DNA from: Flavobacterium psychrophilum
GTDB taxonomy: Bacteria; Bacteroidota; Bacteroidia; Flavobacteriales; Flavobacteriaceae
Assembly (NCBI GenBank): GCA_945878515.1
Contig: CAMCTL010000072.1
Location: forward strand, 1-15,194
Length of the DNA stretch: 15,194 bases
Reading direction: 5' to 3'
Positions 7,352 through 15,194 of the stretch are shown piece after piece (position 1 is the first letter of the stretch; every line of letters starts with the position of its first letter). A program made the translations under genes and the position numbers. The notes under the pieces are model-generated. The model ran no database searches. It saw nothing but the letters and a program-made list of their open reading frames with translations, and was not told the origin of the DNA.

Positions 7352-7380
7352 GTATACCACTTATTGAGAAAAAAAGTAAA

Positions 7381-8649
7381 TTATTTATGATTTTCGTGTT
7401 CTTCCAAATCTTTTTGTAAATCTAAATTTCTAAATCCGGGCAGTTTAATTCCAGTAAAAACTACGATTAAAAGGGTCATACTTCCGCCAAAAACTACTGC
7501 CGAAACTGTTCCCATCAATTTGGCTGTCAATCCACTTTCGAAAGCACCCAATTCATTAGACGAACCTACAAAAATGGAATTTACTGCAGCCACGCGACCA
7601 CGCATTGAATCAGGCGTTTTGAGTTGCAAAATTGTTTGACGAATGACCACCGAAATGCCGTCAGTAACTCCGCTCATAAATAATGCAAAAACCGACAGCC
7701 AAAACCAAGTAGAAAGTCCGAAAACAATAATACAGACGCCAAATCCAAAAATAGCCGCCAACAGCTTGATTCCTGCATTTTTATAAAAAGGTAAATGTGC
7801 CGCTACAAACATTGTCAACAACGCACCAACTGCCGGAGCAGCTCTTAAAATTCCAAAACCTTCGGGGCCCACTTTTAAAATATCTTGAGCAAAAATTGGC
7901 AAAAGTGCTACCGCTCCACCAAAAAGAACCGCCACCATATCGAGCGTTAATGCGCCCAAAATGGACTTATTATTGTAAACAAATTTTACGCCTTCCTTTA
8001 AACTTTCCATTATGGGTTCTCCAATTTTTGGATTCAGAATAGGCTTTTTTGAAATTTGTGTCAATAACAATAAAGCAAAAATGGAACAGATCAAAATTGC
8101 ACACATCGACCAATGTACACCGATATAAGTAATTGAAAATCCTGCTACTGCTGGCCCAACAACCGCACCAATTTGCCAAACTGAACTGCTCCAAGTAGCT
8201 GCATTAGGATAAACATTTTTTGGAACAATTAAAGACATCAACGAAAAGATGGTTGGCCCCAAAAACGCACGCACCAAACCACCTATAAAAACCATAAAAT
8301 AAATAGAATATAAAATTGAATTGGTTGACCAATTTCCCACTACTCTAGGCCAAGTCAATAAAAACAGTCCAAAACTGATGATAGAAAATCCAAAAATACA
8401 TTTCAGAAGCATTCCTTTTTTTTCCTTTTGATCAACAATATGTCCTGCAAACAAAGCCATTGCTATTGCTGGAATTACCTCCATCAAACCAATCATTCCG
8501 AGCGCAAGAGCACTTTTAGTTAAACTATAAACTTCCCATTCGATAATGATAAACTGCATCGACCAAGCAAAAACCATAGTAAATCGCAGTAATAAAAATA
8601 AATTGAACTCTCTAAAACGTAGTGCTGAATATGGATCTTTAACTTTCAT
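7381..8649 (-). CDS. MFS transporter, MFS_3 (EntS/macrolide-efflux-like)
   Basis: A 422-residue inner-membrane protein with about 12 hydrophobic helices, for example near 15-37, 46-68, 85-100, 112-131, 160-199, 232-256, 266-286, 294-331 and 378-400. The loop after helix 2 carries GHIVDQKEKK at 69-78, a version of MFS motif A. The segment TPDSMRGRVAAVNSIFVG at 345-362, followed by SNELGAFESG, is characteristic of the MFS_3 group, which includes enterobactin and macrolide exporters. Export by proton antiport is the likely mode; the substrate is unknown. The ATG at 8647-8649 lies inside the last codons of the upstream RhuM-Fic gene (11-base overlap with its restored frame), so translation is probably coupled to it. 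No separate promoter is evident. Confidence 0.9.
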   Translation of the reverse strand: MKVKDPYSALRFREFNLFLLLRFTMVFAWSMQFIIIEWEVYSLTKSALALGMIGLMEVIPAIAMALFAGHIVDQKEKKGMLLKCIFGFSIISFGLFLLTWPRVVGNWSTNSILYSIYFMVFIGGLVRAFLGPTIFSLMSLIVPKNVYPNAATWSSSVWQIGAVVGPAVAGFSITYIGVHWSMCAILICSIFALLLLTQISKKPILNPKIGEPIMESLKEGVKFVYNNKSILGALTLDMVAVLFGGAVALLPIFAQDILKVGPEGFGILRAAPAVGALLTMFVAAHLPFYKNAGIKLLAAIFGFGVCIIVFGLSTWFWLSVFALFMSGVTDGISVVIRQTILQLKTPDSMRGRVAAVNSIFVGSSNELGAFESGLTAKLMGTVSAVVFGGSMTLLIVVFTGIKLPGFRNLDLQKDLEEHENHK

Positions 8650-9633
8650 TTTTTTCTGAATTTAAGAGTAGTAATACTATTCCAATCATTCTACCCTTGT
8701 CGGTAGGATTTGATTCGGCTATTAAAATTGTGAGGGTAGTAAGTGTTTCTGGCGAGATTTTATGCTCAAACGGATACTTTGCTTTGTGCAATAACCACAC
8801 AAAACTAAAAGCACCACTGCGCTTATTGCCGTCGTTAAACGGATGATTTTTGATAATGAAATACAACAAATGCGCGGCTTTGTCTTCAACCGTTGGATAG
8901 GCATCTTCTCCAAAAACCGATTGAAAACAGTTCCAAAAATTCCATTTAAATTTCCAACCCTTTTTTCTTGTGCAAAGAGTTCACTGGCTTCGCCTTTTTT
9001 TATTAAATCGGCTTTAAGTTCTTGCAAATCTCGTTTTAAATCAAAAGCCGAGGATTCAATTTCCATCTGTGTGCCTTGTTTCGGAAATTCATTTCTATCG
9101 TAACTGTCAAGAGCAAAAAATGTATTGGAAAAATTTTGAATGAGATTAAAAATAGCTTTGGTCTCTAATTGTGTATTGTTTGCAACTAAAATTTTTAAAT
9201 CTTCTAGGTTTTGAAGAAATTGAGCTTTGTTTTTTTGTAAAACAGCACTATTTATTGTAAAACCCTCAAGAATATGTTGTTTAAGAGTTTCCGTAGCCCA
9301 CTTGCGAAATAGTATTGCACGTACAGAATTGGTTCTATAACCAACAGCTAAAACAATATCTAAATTGTAATACTTAATTTTGCTAGTTTGTGTTTTTCCA
9401 AGTATTGCGCCGTGTTGAGTGGCGTGTGCAAAATTTGCACATACCACTTTTTCATTTAATTCGGTATCTTTAAATATATTTTTGATATGGCGTGAAACAA
9501 CGGATCTATCTATATCAAAAATTGTTGCAATTTGTTTTGTATTTGCCCAAATGGTTTCCTTGTTAACGTCTGCCCGAAGTTCTAAAGCACCATTAACTGC
9601 TTGAAAAATTGCTACCTCGTTATTGTTTTCCAT
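8639..9633 (-). pseudogene. RhuM-family protein fused to a Fic/DOC domain, broken by one frameshift
   Basis: Starting at ATG 9631-9633, the frame encodes a RhuM-type N-terminal region. It has a helix-turn-helix-like stretch (NTKQIATIFDIDRSVVSRHI, residues 31-50), then KYYNLDIVLAVGYR at 87-100 and a coiled-coil-like part at 130-160. After GIFGTVF at 231-237 the reading becomes nonsense (NRFLEKMPIQ) and ends at 8722. The other frame continues perfectly with QSVFGEDAYPTVEDKAAHLL and the Fic active site HPFNDGNKR, ending at TAA 8639-8641. One missing base in the T-run (AAAA at 8924-8927 on the forward strand) explains it: GTT TTC AAT in place of GTT TTT CAA. Restored length is 331 residues, with Fic motif His264. 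Fic domains usually attach AMP or a related group to target proteins; RhuM itself is a virulence-associated family of unclear function. A sequencing error or a -1 slip could also explain the break. Confidence 0.85.
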
Positions 9634-10079
9634 GTATAAAAATTGTTATTTGAAGCTAAAATTTTTAAATCTTCTAGGGTTTGAAGAAATTGGGCTTTGT
9701 TTTCTTCTAATCTTTTCTGATTGATAGCATAACCTTTTACCAAATAATCCTTTAAACGTTGTGTTGCCCATTGGCGGAATATTGTGGCTTGCTTTGAATT
9801 TACTCTATAACCCACAGAAATTATCATTTCTAAATTATATAATTTCATTTTACGTACTTTATCATCAGAGGCAACCTGTTCCAAAATGGAACAGGTTGAA
9901 TCAACGTCAAGCTCATTAGTTTTATATATATTTTGAATATGTTTAACAATTGCAGAGCGATTAACATTAAATAATTTAGCTAAAATATGTGCATCTAACC
10001 AAACTGTATTATTGTCTAATATTACTCTTATTTCCAAACCTGATTTTGATGTAAAAATTTCAATTTCTCCTTTTTGCAT
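9612..10079 (-). CDS. Short RhuM-family protein, N-terminal domain only
   Basis: An intact 155-residue reading frame paralogous to residues 1-150 of the RhuM-Fic gene downstream. It keeps the TVWLDA start region, the helix-turn-helix-like stretch (AKLFNVNRSAIVKHIQNIYK, residues 34-53), YNLEMIISVGYRVNS near 80-96, FRQWATQRLKDY and the coiled-coil-like ENKAQFLQTLEDLKILASNN. Homology stops there: the last residues (FYTWKTITR) are read from the start region of the next gene, which overlaps by 22 bases. There is no Fic domain. It is either a remnant that lost its 3' half or a stand-alone DNA-binding-like version. The frame is clean with no internal stop, so it could be expressed. A short segment is nearly identical in DNA to the other copies. 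Confidence 0.7.
   Translation of the reverse strand: MQKGEIEIFTSKSGLEIRVILDNNTVWLDAHILAKLFNVNRSAIVKHIQNIYKTNELDVDSTCSILEQVASDDKVRKMKLYNLEMIISVGYRVNSKQATIFRQWATQRLKDYLVKGYAINQKRLEENKAQFLQTLEDLKILASNNNFYTWKTITR
9676..9739 (-). repeat. Direct repeat shared by RhuM copies (copy in 9612-10079)
   Basis: Bases 9676-9712 are identical over 37 bases to 10437-10473. The following 27 bases match 10474-10500 with only a few changes. The segment also overlaps a near-repeat in the RhuM-Fic gene: 9656-9706 matches 9186-9236 with about three differences. It encodes the coiled-coil-like part of the domain. Confidence 0.85.
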
Positions 10080-10105
10080 TCTATTAAGTTTTGTTTTTGT
10101 TTAGT

Positions 10106-10395
10106 TATACGGAATTAAACACATCTTTGCGATTTTACGCAATTACCAACTAATCTTATAATTGTAAAATCATTCCCTTTTGCTCTTTTTGAACAATTTC
10201 CATTTTGGAAATAGTTGAATCAATAGTTAACTCGCAATCTTTGAAAATATTTTTAATATGCTTATTGATAGCAGGCACCTTAGTGTCAAATAGCAATGCT
10301 ATTTGTTTTTGGTTCAACCAAACAGTTTCATTCTCAAATTGAACTTCAATGGAAATCTCCGAATCGACTGTATTGTAAATAACTATTTCACTCAT
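10106..10395 (-). pseudogene. Degraded third RhuM-family copy
   Basis: ATG at 10393-10395 opens 79 codons (MSEIVIYNTVDSEI...) with the RhuM N-terminal pattern ENETVWLNQKQIALLFDTK and NKHIKNIFKDCEL. The frame ends at TAA 10156-10158. After a shift of frame the family pattern resumes: reading on gives IIRLVGNCVKSQRCV-stop-FRI, which matches IISVGYRVKSKRGVQFRI with several single-base changes, including one CAA to TAA. The remaining WATQRLK part is gone. The gene therefore carries a frameshift, a nonsense mutation and a 3' deletion. The 79-residue piece alone holds only the first helix-turn-helix-like region and is unlikely to be functional. Confidence 0.75.
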
Positions 10396-10405
10396 AAGAA
10401 AAGAA

Positions 10406-10516
10406 TTAAAAAGTTGTTTGTAATTTCAAATCCTTCAGGGTTTGAAGAAATTGGGCTTTGTTTTCTTCTAATCGTTTTTTATTGATAGCATAACCTTTTA
10501 AACTTTTTTTACCCAT
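10406..10516 (-). pseudogene. Fourth RhuM-family scrap (36 codons)
   Basis: The reverse strand from ATG 10514-10516 to TAA 10406-10408 reads MGKKSLKGYAINKKRLEENK and then AQFLQTLKDLKLQTTF. It corresponds to about residues 110-147 of the 155-residue RhuM copy (LVKGYAINQKRLEENK...). DNA identity with that copy is very high over 10437-10500. Everything before and after this segment of the domain is missing. It lies 45 bases downstream of the cytochrome gene stop and 10 bases upstream of the third copy. It is too small to act as a RhuM protein. Confidence 0.75.
10437..10500 (-). repeat. Direct repeat shared by RhuM copies (copy in 10406-10516)
   Basis: Partner of 9676-9739, separated by about 760 bases in the same orientation. 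Its DNA identity is much higher than that of the rest of the copies, which suggests a recent duplication or gene conversion limited to this segment. Confidence 0.85.
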
Positions 10517-10560
10517 TCAACATATTAGCACCCTCTTTGTGGTTTTCTAGCAAAATAGAC

Positions 10561-11769
10561 TTACTTTTTTTCTAAACTTCTATCTCCCGAATAAATACCA
10601 ATTTTATGCGTTCGCAAAAGATATGGCGACATTTCAGACTTTCCCGAAAGGTAAAACCCAATGACCGCTGATTCCTTTTTAGGCATGTGACAATCAATAC
10701 AATTGTCTTTGAGCACAACTCCCTTCGGAACTTTGGTGGTGCAGAAATTTTTCTTGACTTCGCTATGACAACTCATGCATTTTTCGGATTGTTTGGAAAT
10801 ACTTTCCGTTTCAACATTATGGGAATTATGACAGCTTGTGCAATCCAAAGTTTTGCTTTTGATAAAACATTTACTTTGAGACAACAAACCAAATTGGTTT
10901 CCGTGAACATCGAGATTAATATTTGCATTTAGAGCAGATTCATCATAAAAATCTGCCATTGAATTTCCTGGAACAAACTTGAAACGGGATTTCAAATTCT
11001 CAGCAGCCGAATGGCAGATTACACATCCTACTAATTTTTGCTGGGCGCTAAGTGATTTATGAGAAACGATATACTTAGCCACTTTCAATTCTGGATTCTT
11101 TTGGTGATGATCCACGTGTTCTTTTGCTGGTCCGTGACATCGTTCGCAATCGATACCCAAAACTAATGATTCTTTTTTCATAGGTTCCAGTTTCATCTCC
11201 GTACCAAAATAATTTTCTGAATCTGTATTTTTATGCTTGAGTTCCAAGTTTGAGCTATGGCATTCAAAACAAACTGTTGTAACAGCTGAATCAAAATAAG
11301 GTTGATTGCGCGGAAAACCTGGACTTGTGCCCCAATTATTTACTGTCCTATAGTATGATAGAGGCAACTCATACACATTTTCTTTATCCCAAAACAAGGA
11401 CGTTTGTGCATTTTTTGCTCCCATTACAATATCAAAACGATAGGCATTTACTTCTTTTCCGTTTTTGTAATATACCTGAAATAGTTCATTATTTCTATTT
11501 TCCATTACAATTTTGGTGTCCTTGTCATAAAAATAGGTGTTATGACCATGACTAAAATCTCCCAAAACATTTTTGAGAGAAGCGACAGCCGACGATTTAT
11601 AATGAGAAGTTTTCAAAGCCTCACTGTAAATTTTTGGATGACATTCCATACAGCTTTCTGAACCCGCAAAAGTTTTTCCTCTTGGGTCAATATAATCAGT
11701 TTCAGAACTTCCACAATTCCATAAAATAGAAATCAAAACTAGTAAAAAAGATTTTGTAATTATTTTCAT
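10561..11769 (-). CDS. Multiheme (seven CxxCH) cytochrome c lipoprotein
   Basis: A 402-residue exported electron carrier. Residues 1-18 are hydrophobic and end in LWNC with Cys19 followed by GSSE, so it is probably lipidated and membrane-attached, although the lipobox is loose. Seven c-type heme motifs are visible: C40MECH, C167FECH, C208ERCH, C249VICH, C310TSCH, C331MSCH and C357IDCH. The first half resembles the cytochrome c554/c-prime family, with conserved His outside the motifs (e.g. TSHYKSS, SHGHN) available as distal ligands. The redox partner is not encoded nearby, nor are cytochrome maturation genes. It follows recJ by 35 bases on the same strand without a promoter or terminator between, so it is probably cotranscribed with recJ, an unusual pairing. 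Function in respiration or electron transfer is inferred only from the hemes. Confidence 0.88.
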   Translation of the reverse strand: MKIITKSFLLVLISILWNCGSSETDYIDPRGKTFAGSESCMECHPKIYSEALKTSHYKSSAVASLKNVLGDFSHGHNTYFYDKDTKIVMENRNNELFQVYYKNGKEVNAYRFDIVMGAKNAQTSLFWDKENVYELPLSYYRTVNNWGTSPGFPRNQPYFDSAVTTVCFECHSSNLELKHKNTDSENYFGTEMKLEPMKKESLVLGIDCERCHGPAKEHVDHHQKNPELKVAKYIVSHKSLSAQQKLVGCVICHSAAENLKSRFKFVPGNSMADFYDESALNANINLDVHGNQFGLLSQSKCFIKSKTLDCTSCHNSHNVETESISKQSEKCMSCHSEVKKNFCTTKVPKGVVLKDNCIDCHMPKKESAVIGFYLSGKSEMSPYLLRTHKIGIYSGDRSLEKK

Positions 11770-11804
11770 TGAGCTGTGCTATTTCGGGTTAAAACCAAAC
11801 TTTG

Positions 11805-13493
11805 CTATCGAATATCTTTCAAACGCAACTGTATGGAAGTTGTGCCGTTCCATTCGTTTTCATCAATACAGTACAAAGCTTCAAAAGGGTTTTTATTCGT
11901 TGTCAATTCCATTTTATTTCCCAATCCAAAACCTATTGCTGCCATTCCTTCAGAACCGTTTTGACGCACAAAAAGTTTTAAATGTTCCTCATTGGCGCCT
12001 AATTTTTGCGCATAACCCGTATCTTTTACATTCTTGGTTACAAAAACCGGAGTCATATTTTGTGGCCCAAAAGGCTCAAATTGCTTCAAAATCCGAATTA
12101 ATTTTGGAGTAATATCCGAAAAATTAATTTCGGCATCAATCGAAATTTCTGGCGTGAGCATATCTGCATGAATCGTTCTTTCTACTTCTTTTTCGAAAGC
12201 ATCCTTAAAAAGCTGATAATTTTCTTCCAACAAAGTCATTCCTGCTGCATATTTATGCCCACCGAATTGTTCTAAATATTCCGAGCAAGCTTCCAAGGCA
12301 TCATAAACATCGAACCCTTTTACCGAACGAGCCGAAGCAGCATATTTATCGCCACTTTTGGTAAAAACCAAGGTAGGTCTATAATAAGTTTCAATTAATC
12401 TAGAAGCAACGATTCCAATCACGCCTTTGTGCCAATTTTCTTGAAAAACCACCGTCGTAAAACGTTTTTCCTCCTTGTTTTCTATAATTTGATTTAATGC
12501 TTCGATGGTCATTTGTTTGTCTAAATCTTTTCTTTCAGAATTGTAGGCTTCAATTTCGGAGGCAAATTGTTGGGCTTGTTCAAAATCAAATTCTGTAAGC
12601 AATTCCACTGCGTGATTGCCGTGTTTGATTCTTCCTGCAGCATTAATTCTAGGCGCAATAATAAAAACAACATCGGTAATATCTAAAGTTTTCTTTTTGA
12701 GTTGATGCGTCAAAGCTTTAAATCCTGGTCTAGGATCAGCATTAATCACTTGCAAACCAAAATAAGCTAAAACCCGATTTTCGCCAGTCATTGGAACGAT
12801 ATCAGCGGCAATTGCAGTAGCCACTAAATCTAGATATGAGGTCAAATCTTCAATGGTTTGGTTTCGGTTTTCGCCTAAAGCTTGAATCAGTTTGAAACCA
12901 ATGCCACAACCACACAATTCGTCGTAAGGATAGGTACAGTCGTTTCGTTTTGGGTCTAAAACTGCAATGGCTTCGGGCAAAAATTCTCCTGGTCGGTGGT
13001 GATCACAAATGATGAAATCGATGTTTCGCTCTTTGGCGTAAGCCAAATGGTCAATGGATTTTATACCGCAATCCAAGGCAATAATTAGCGAAAAACCATT
13101 GTCGTCAGCAAAGTCAATTCCCTGAAAAGAAATTCCGTAGCCTTCGTTATAACGGTCTGGAATATAAGTCGCAACATTCGGATAATAGGTTTTTAAATAA
13201 GAAGAAACCAAGGAAACTGCCGTTGTTCCATCGACATCATAATCGCCAAAAACAAGAATATTTTCGCCATTTTCAATTGCCAATTCAATACGTTCGACCG
13301 CTTTGTCCATATCTTTCATCAAGTACGGATTGTGCAAATCATCTAAAGTAGGACGAAAAAATTGCCTAGCTTGTTCAAAAGTTTCAATGCCACGCTGCAC
13401 CAAAAGTGTCGCCACAAATTCTTCCACGTTCAAATCCTTAGCAAGAAGTTTTACTTTTTCTTCGGAAGGTTTTGGTTTAATAGTCCAGCGCAT
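11805..13493 (-). CDS. recJ: Single-stranded-DNA-specific 5'-3' exonuclease RecJ
   Basis: A 562-residue cytoplasmic nuclease of recombination and mismatch repair, close to the usual 560-580 length. The DHH catalytic core shows motif I GDYDVDGTTA at 83-92 (Asp84, Asp86, Asp88), LDCGI at 140-144, and motif III CDHHRPG at 163-169. IAADIVPMTGENR at 227-239 holds motif IV. The DHHA1 half shows INAAGRI at 282-288, WHKGVIGIVASRL at 353-365 and FGGHKYAAG at 409-417. A C-terminal OB-like domain follows (about 465-562). All catalytic positions are present. The start MRWTIKPKP is typical for the family in Bacteroidota. It heads the minus-strand run that continues with the cytochrome gene and is divergent from ade, with a 157-base gap between the starts. 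Confidence 0.96.
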   Translation of the reverse strand: MRWTIKPKPSEEKVKLLAKDLNVEEFVATLLVQRGIETFEQARQFFRPTLDDLHNPYLMKDMDKAVERIELAIENGENILVFGDYDVDGTTAVSLVSSYLKTYYPNVATYIPDRYNEGYGISFQGIDFADDNGFSLIIALDCGIKSIDHLAYAKERNIDFIICDHHRPGEFLPEAIAVLDPKRNDCTYPYDELCGCGIGFKLIQALGENRNQTIEDLTSYLDLVATAIAADIVPMTGENRVLAYFGLQVINADPRPGFKALTHQLKKKTLDITDVVFIIAPRINAAGRIKHGNHAVELLTEFDFEQAQQFASEIEAYNSERKDLDKQMTIEALNQIIENKEEKRFTTVVFQENWHKGVIGIVASRLIETYYRPTLVFTKSGDKYAASARSVKGFDVYDALEACSEYLEQFGGHKYAAGMTLLEENYQLFKDAFEKEVERTIHADMLTPEISIDAEINFSDITPKLIRILKQFEPFGPQNMTPVFVTKNVKDTGYAQKLGANEEHLKLFVRQNGSEGMAAIGFGLGNKMELTTNKNPFEALYCIDENEWNGTTSIQLRLKDIR

Positions 13494-13650
13494 AAAAAGT
13501 TTGGAGTTTAAGGTTTAAAAGTTTATGAAGTTGGAATACTACTTAAAATCCAAAACAATATTAATCAATTTTATTTTTAAATATTTAGAAACGGCATAAA
13601 ATAAATACAAAATGATTTACTTTTGAATTGCTATTTTTAAATCAATCCAA

Positions 13651-15194
13651 ATGCAAATTCAAGGACAAATTGTTGACATTCAAAATCGTCGTATTTATGC
13701 TGGTGAAATTACGTTAGAAAACGGAAAAATCAGCTCGATAATAGAAAAAAAGCACGATGTGCAAGATTACATTATGCCGGGATTTATCGATTCCCACATT
13801 CATATTGAAAGTTCGATGCTGGTTCCTTCTGAGTTTGCAAAAATTGCGGTGCTTCACGGAACAGTTGCCACGATTTCTGATCCACACGAAATTGCCAATG
13901 TACTGGGAACAGCTGGTGTTTACTATATGATTGAAAACGGAAAAAAAGTGCCGTTGAAATTCCATTTTGGCGCGCCATCTTGTGTTCCAGCAACAAATTT
14001 TGAAACTGCTGGAGCAATTATCAATTCAGAAGGAATCAAGGAATTAATGGCTTCGCCCGATATTTATTATTTGGCGGAAATGATGAATTATCCCGGCGTT
14101 TTATTCGATGACGAAGAAGTCTTAAAGAAAATTGAATGGGCAAAACATTTTAACAAGCCCATTGATGGTCACGCTCCGGGATTGCGAGGTGAATCTGTAA
14201 AAAAATACATTTCGGCAGGAATTTCTACCGATCACGAATGTTTCACTTTTGAAGAAGCAGAAGAAAAATTATCACTCGGAATGAAAATTCTTATTCGAGA
14301 AGGAAGTGCAGCTAAAAACTTCGAAGCACTTATTGATTTACTTCCAGAAAACTTTGAAAATATGATGTTCTGTTCGGATGACAAACATCCAGACGATTTG
14401 ATTGTGGGGCACATTAATTTACTTTGTGCTCGTGCTGTCGCCAAAGGAATTGACGTTTTCAAAGTCCTGCAAGCTGCTTGTGTAAATCCTGTGAATCATT
14501 ACAAAATGAATGTCGGCTTGCTAAAAGAAAACGATGCTGCCGATTTTATCATAGTTCAGGATTTAGTTAATTTTAAAGTAAAGCAAACCTTTATAAATGG
14601 TGAATTAGTTGCTAAAAATGGTGAATCTTTTGTAAAACATATTCCATTTGAAACGCCAAACAATTTTAACATTACTGCCAAAGCAATTGAAGACTTCGAA
14701 GTTTCAGGTTCAGGTTTAAAAATTAGAGTAATCGAAGCCTTGGAAGGGCAATTGATTACCAATGAAATTCATCATAAATCACTAATCGTTGATGGAAAAA
14801 TCGTTTCAGACACGGCAAATGACATTTTGAAAATGGCTGTTGTGAATCGTTATCAAAACGAGAAACCCGCTATTGCTTTCATCAAGAATTTTGGTTTAAA
14901 AAAAGGAGCCATTGCCAGTTCAGTAGCGCATGATTGTCATAATATTGTAGTGGTGGGAACTTCGGACGAAGAAATTTGCAATGCTGTAAACCTTATCATC
15001 GAAAACAGAGGTGGTGTTTGCGCGGTAAATGGTGCTGAAAACAGAATGTTGGCTTTGCCTGTTGCAGGAATTATGAGCGATAAAAACGGCTGGGAAACCG
15101 GAAAATTATACCAAGAAATTGATGCGATGGCGAAAGAACTGGGCAGTAATTTGAAAGCTCCTTTTATGACGCTTTCGTTTATGGCTTTATTGGT
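13651..15194 (+). CDS. ade: Adenine deaminase, partial, cut by right edge
   Basis: A cytoplasmic amidohydrolase that turns adenine into hypoxanthine and ammonia, for purine salvage. The frame is open from ATG 13651 to the window end, 514 codons. Seen motifs: [15 protein letters not shown] near 42-56 with metal ligands His49 and His51, [11 protein letters not shown] at 76-86, [24 protein letters not shown], and [16 protein letters not shown] with the late Asp. The C-terminal part has [20 protein letters not shown] and GGVCAVNGA, typical of the Ade family. Bacteroidota homologues are only slightly longer, so perhaps 25-40 residues are lost at the edge. TATTTTTA 12 bases before the ATG is a 7/8 match to the -7 box. 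It is divergent from recJ. The gene name rests on the whole motif set, not only the amidohydrolase fold. Confidence 0.94.
   Translation, partial: MQIQGQIVDIQNRRIYAGEITLENGKISSIIEKKHDVQDYIMPGFIDSHIHIESSMLVPSEFAKIAVLHGTVATISDPHEIANVLGTAGVYYMIENGKKVPLKFHFGAPSCVPATNFETAGAIINSEGIKELMASPDIYYLAEMMNYPGVLFDDEEVLKKIEWAKHFNKPIDGHAPGLRGESVKKYISAGISTDHECFTFEEAEEKLSLGMKILIREGSAAKNFEALIDLLPENFENMMFCSDDKHPDDLIVGHINLLCARAVAKGIDVFKVLQAACVNPVNHYKMNVGLLKENDAADFIIVQDLVNFKVKQTFINGELVAKNGESFVKHIPFETPNNFNITAKAIEDFEVSGSGLKIRVIEALEGQLITNEIHHKSLIVDGKIVSDTANDILKMAVVNRYQNEKPAIAFIKNFGLKKGAIASSVAHDCHNIVVVGTSDEEICNAVNLIIENRGGVCAVNGAENRMLALPVAGIMSDKNGWETGKLYQEIDAMAKELGSNLKAPFMTLSFMALL

Noticed and set aside
7346..7365. Short inverted repeat TAAGT/ACTTA between the convergent lpxH and MFS stops
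   Set aside because: Five weak pairs without a T-tract; not enough to call a bidirectional terminator.
13714..14017. Reverse-strand open frames opposite the adenine deaminase gene
   Set aside because: The forward frame encodes a clear, motif-rich adenine deaminase; the reverse frames are shadows.

Overview
This window looks like chromosomal DNA of a Bacteroidota bacterium, most likely Flavobacterium or a close relative. It is AT-rich with short intergenic gaps. Several upstream regions carry TAnnTTTG-like -7 boxes instead of sigma70 promoters, and starts generally lack Shine-Dalgarno sequences. The protein set also fits: S9A prolyl oligopeptidase, secreted GH43, LpxH, RecJ, QueD and adenine deaminase. 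Two genes run off the edges: prolyl oligopeptidase on the left and adenine deaminase on the right.

Layout. 1-2796, minus strand: the first 492 codons of a secreted prolyl oligopeptidase, then a secreted GH43 enzyme with its own terminator. 2856-3046, minus strand: a tRNA-Ala(GGC) unit with promoter and terminator, with a decayed 5' part of a second tRNA between promoter and intact tRNA. 3132-7351, plus strand: an enoyl-CoA hydratase/isomerase, a secreted two-domain protein (CBM9-like plus alpha/beta-hydrolase esterase), queD (7-deazaguanine synthesis) and lpxH (lipid A synthesis). 7381-13493, minus strand: a co-directional run, in transcription order recJ, a seven-heme cytochrome c lipoprotein, a tandem array of degraded RhuM-family genes, a RhuM-Fic gene broken by one frameshift, and an MFS_3 exporter. 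13651-15194, plus strand: adenine deaminase.

Most of the window is housekeeping or nutrient-scavenging: secreted peptidase, glycosidase and esterase, plus DNA repair, lipid A, deazapurine and purine salvage. The accessory part is 8639-10516. Four copies of a RhuM-type gene lie head to tail there: a 36-codon scrap, an N-terminal pseudogene, a clean 155-residue N-terminal copy, and a full-length RhuM-Fic gene. The Fic active site of the last is intact but lies one frame away from its start. The RhuM-Fic stop overlaps the MFS start by 11 bases.

No CRISPR array, insertion sequence, rRNA or replication origin was seen. Family assignments come from motif recognition, not from searches. No gene-free stretch exceeds 300 bases apart from 2797-3131, which holds the tRNA unit.
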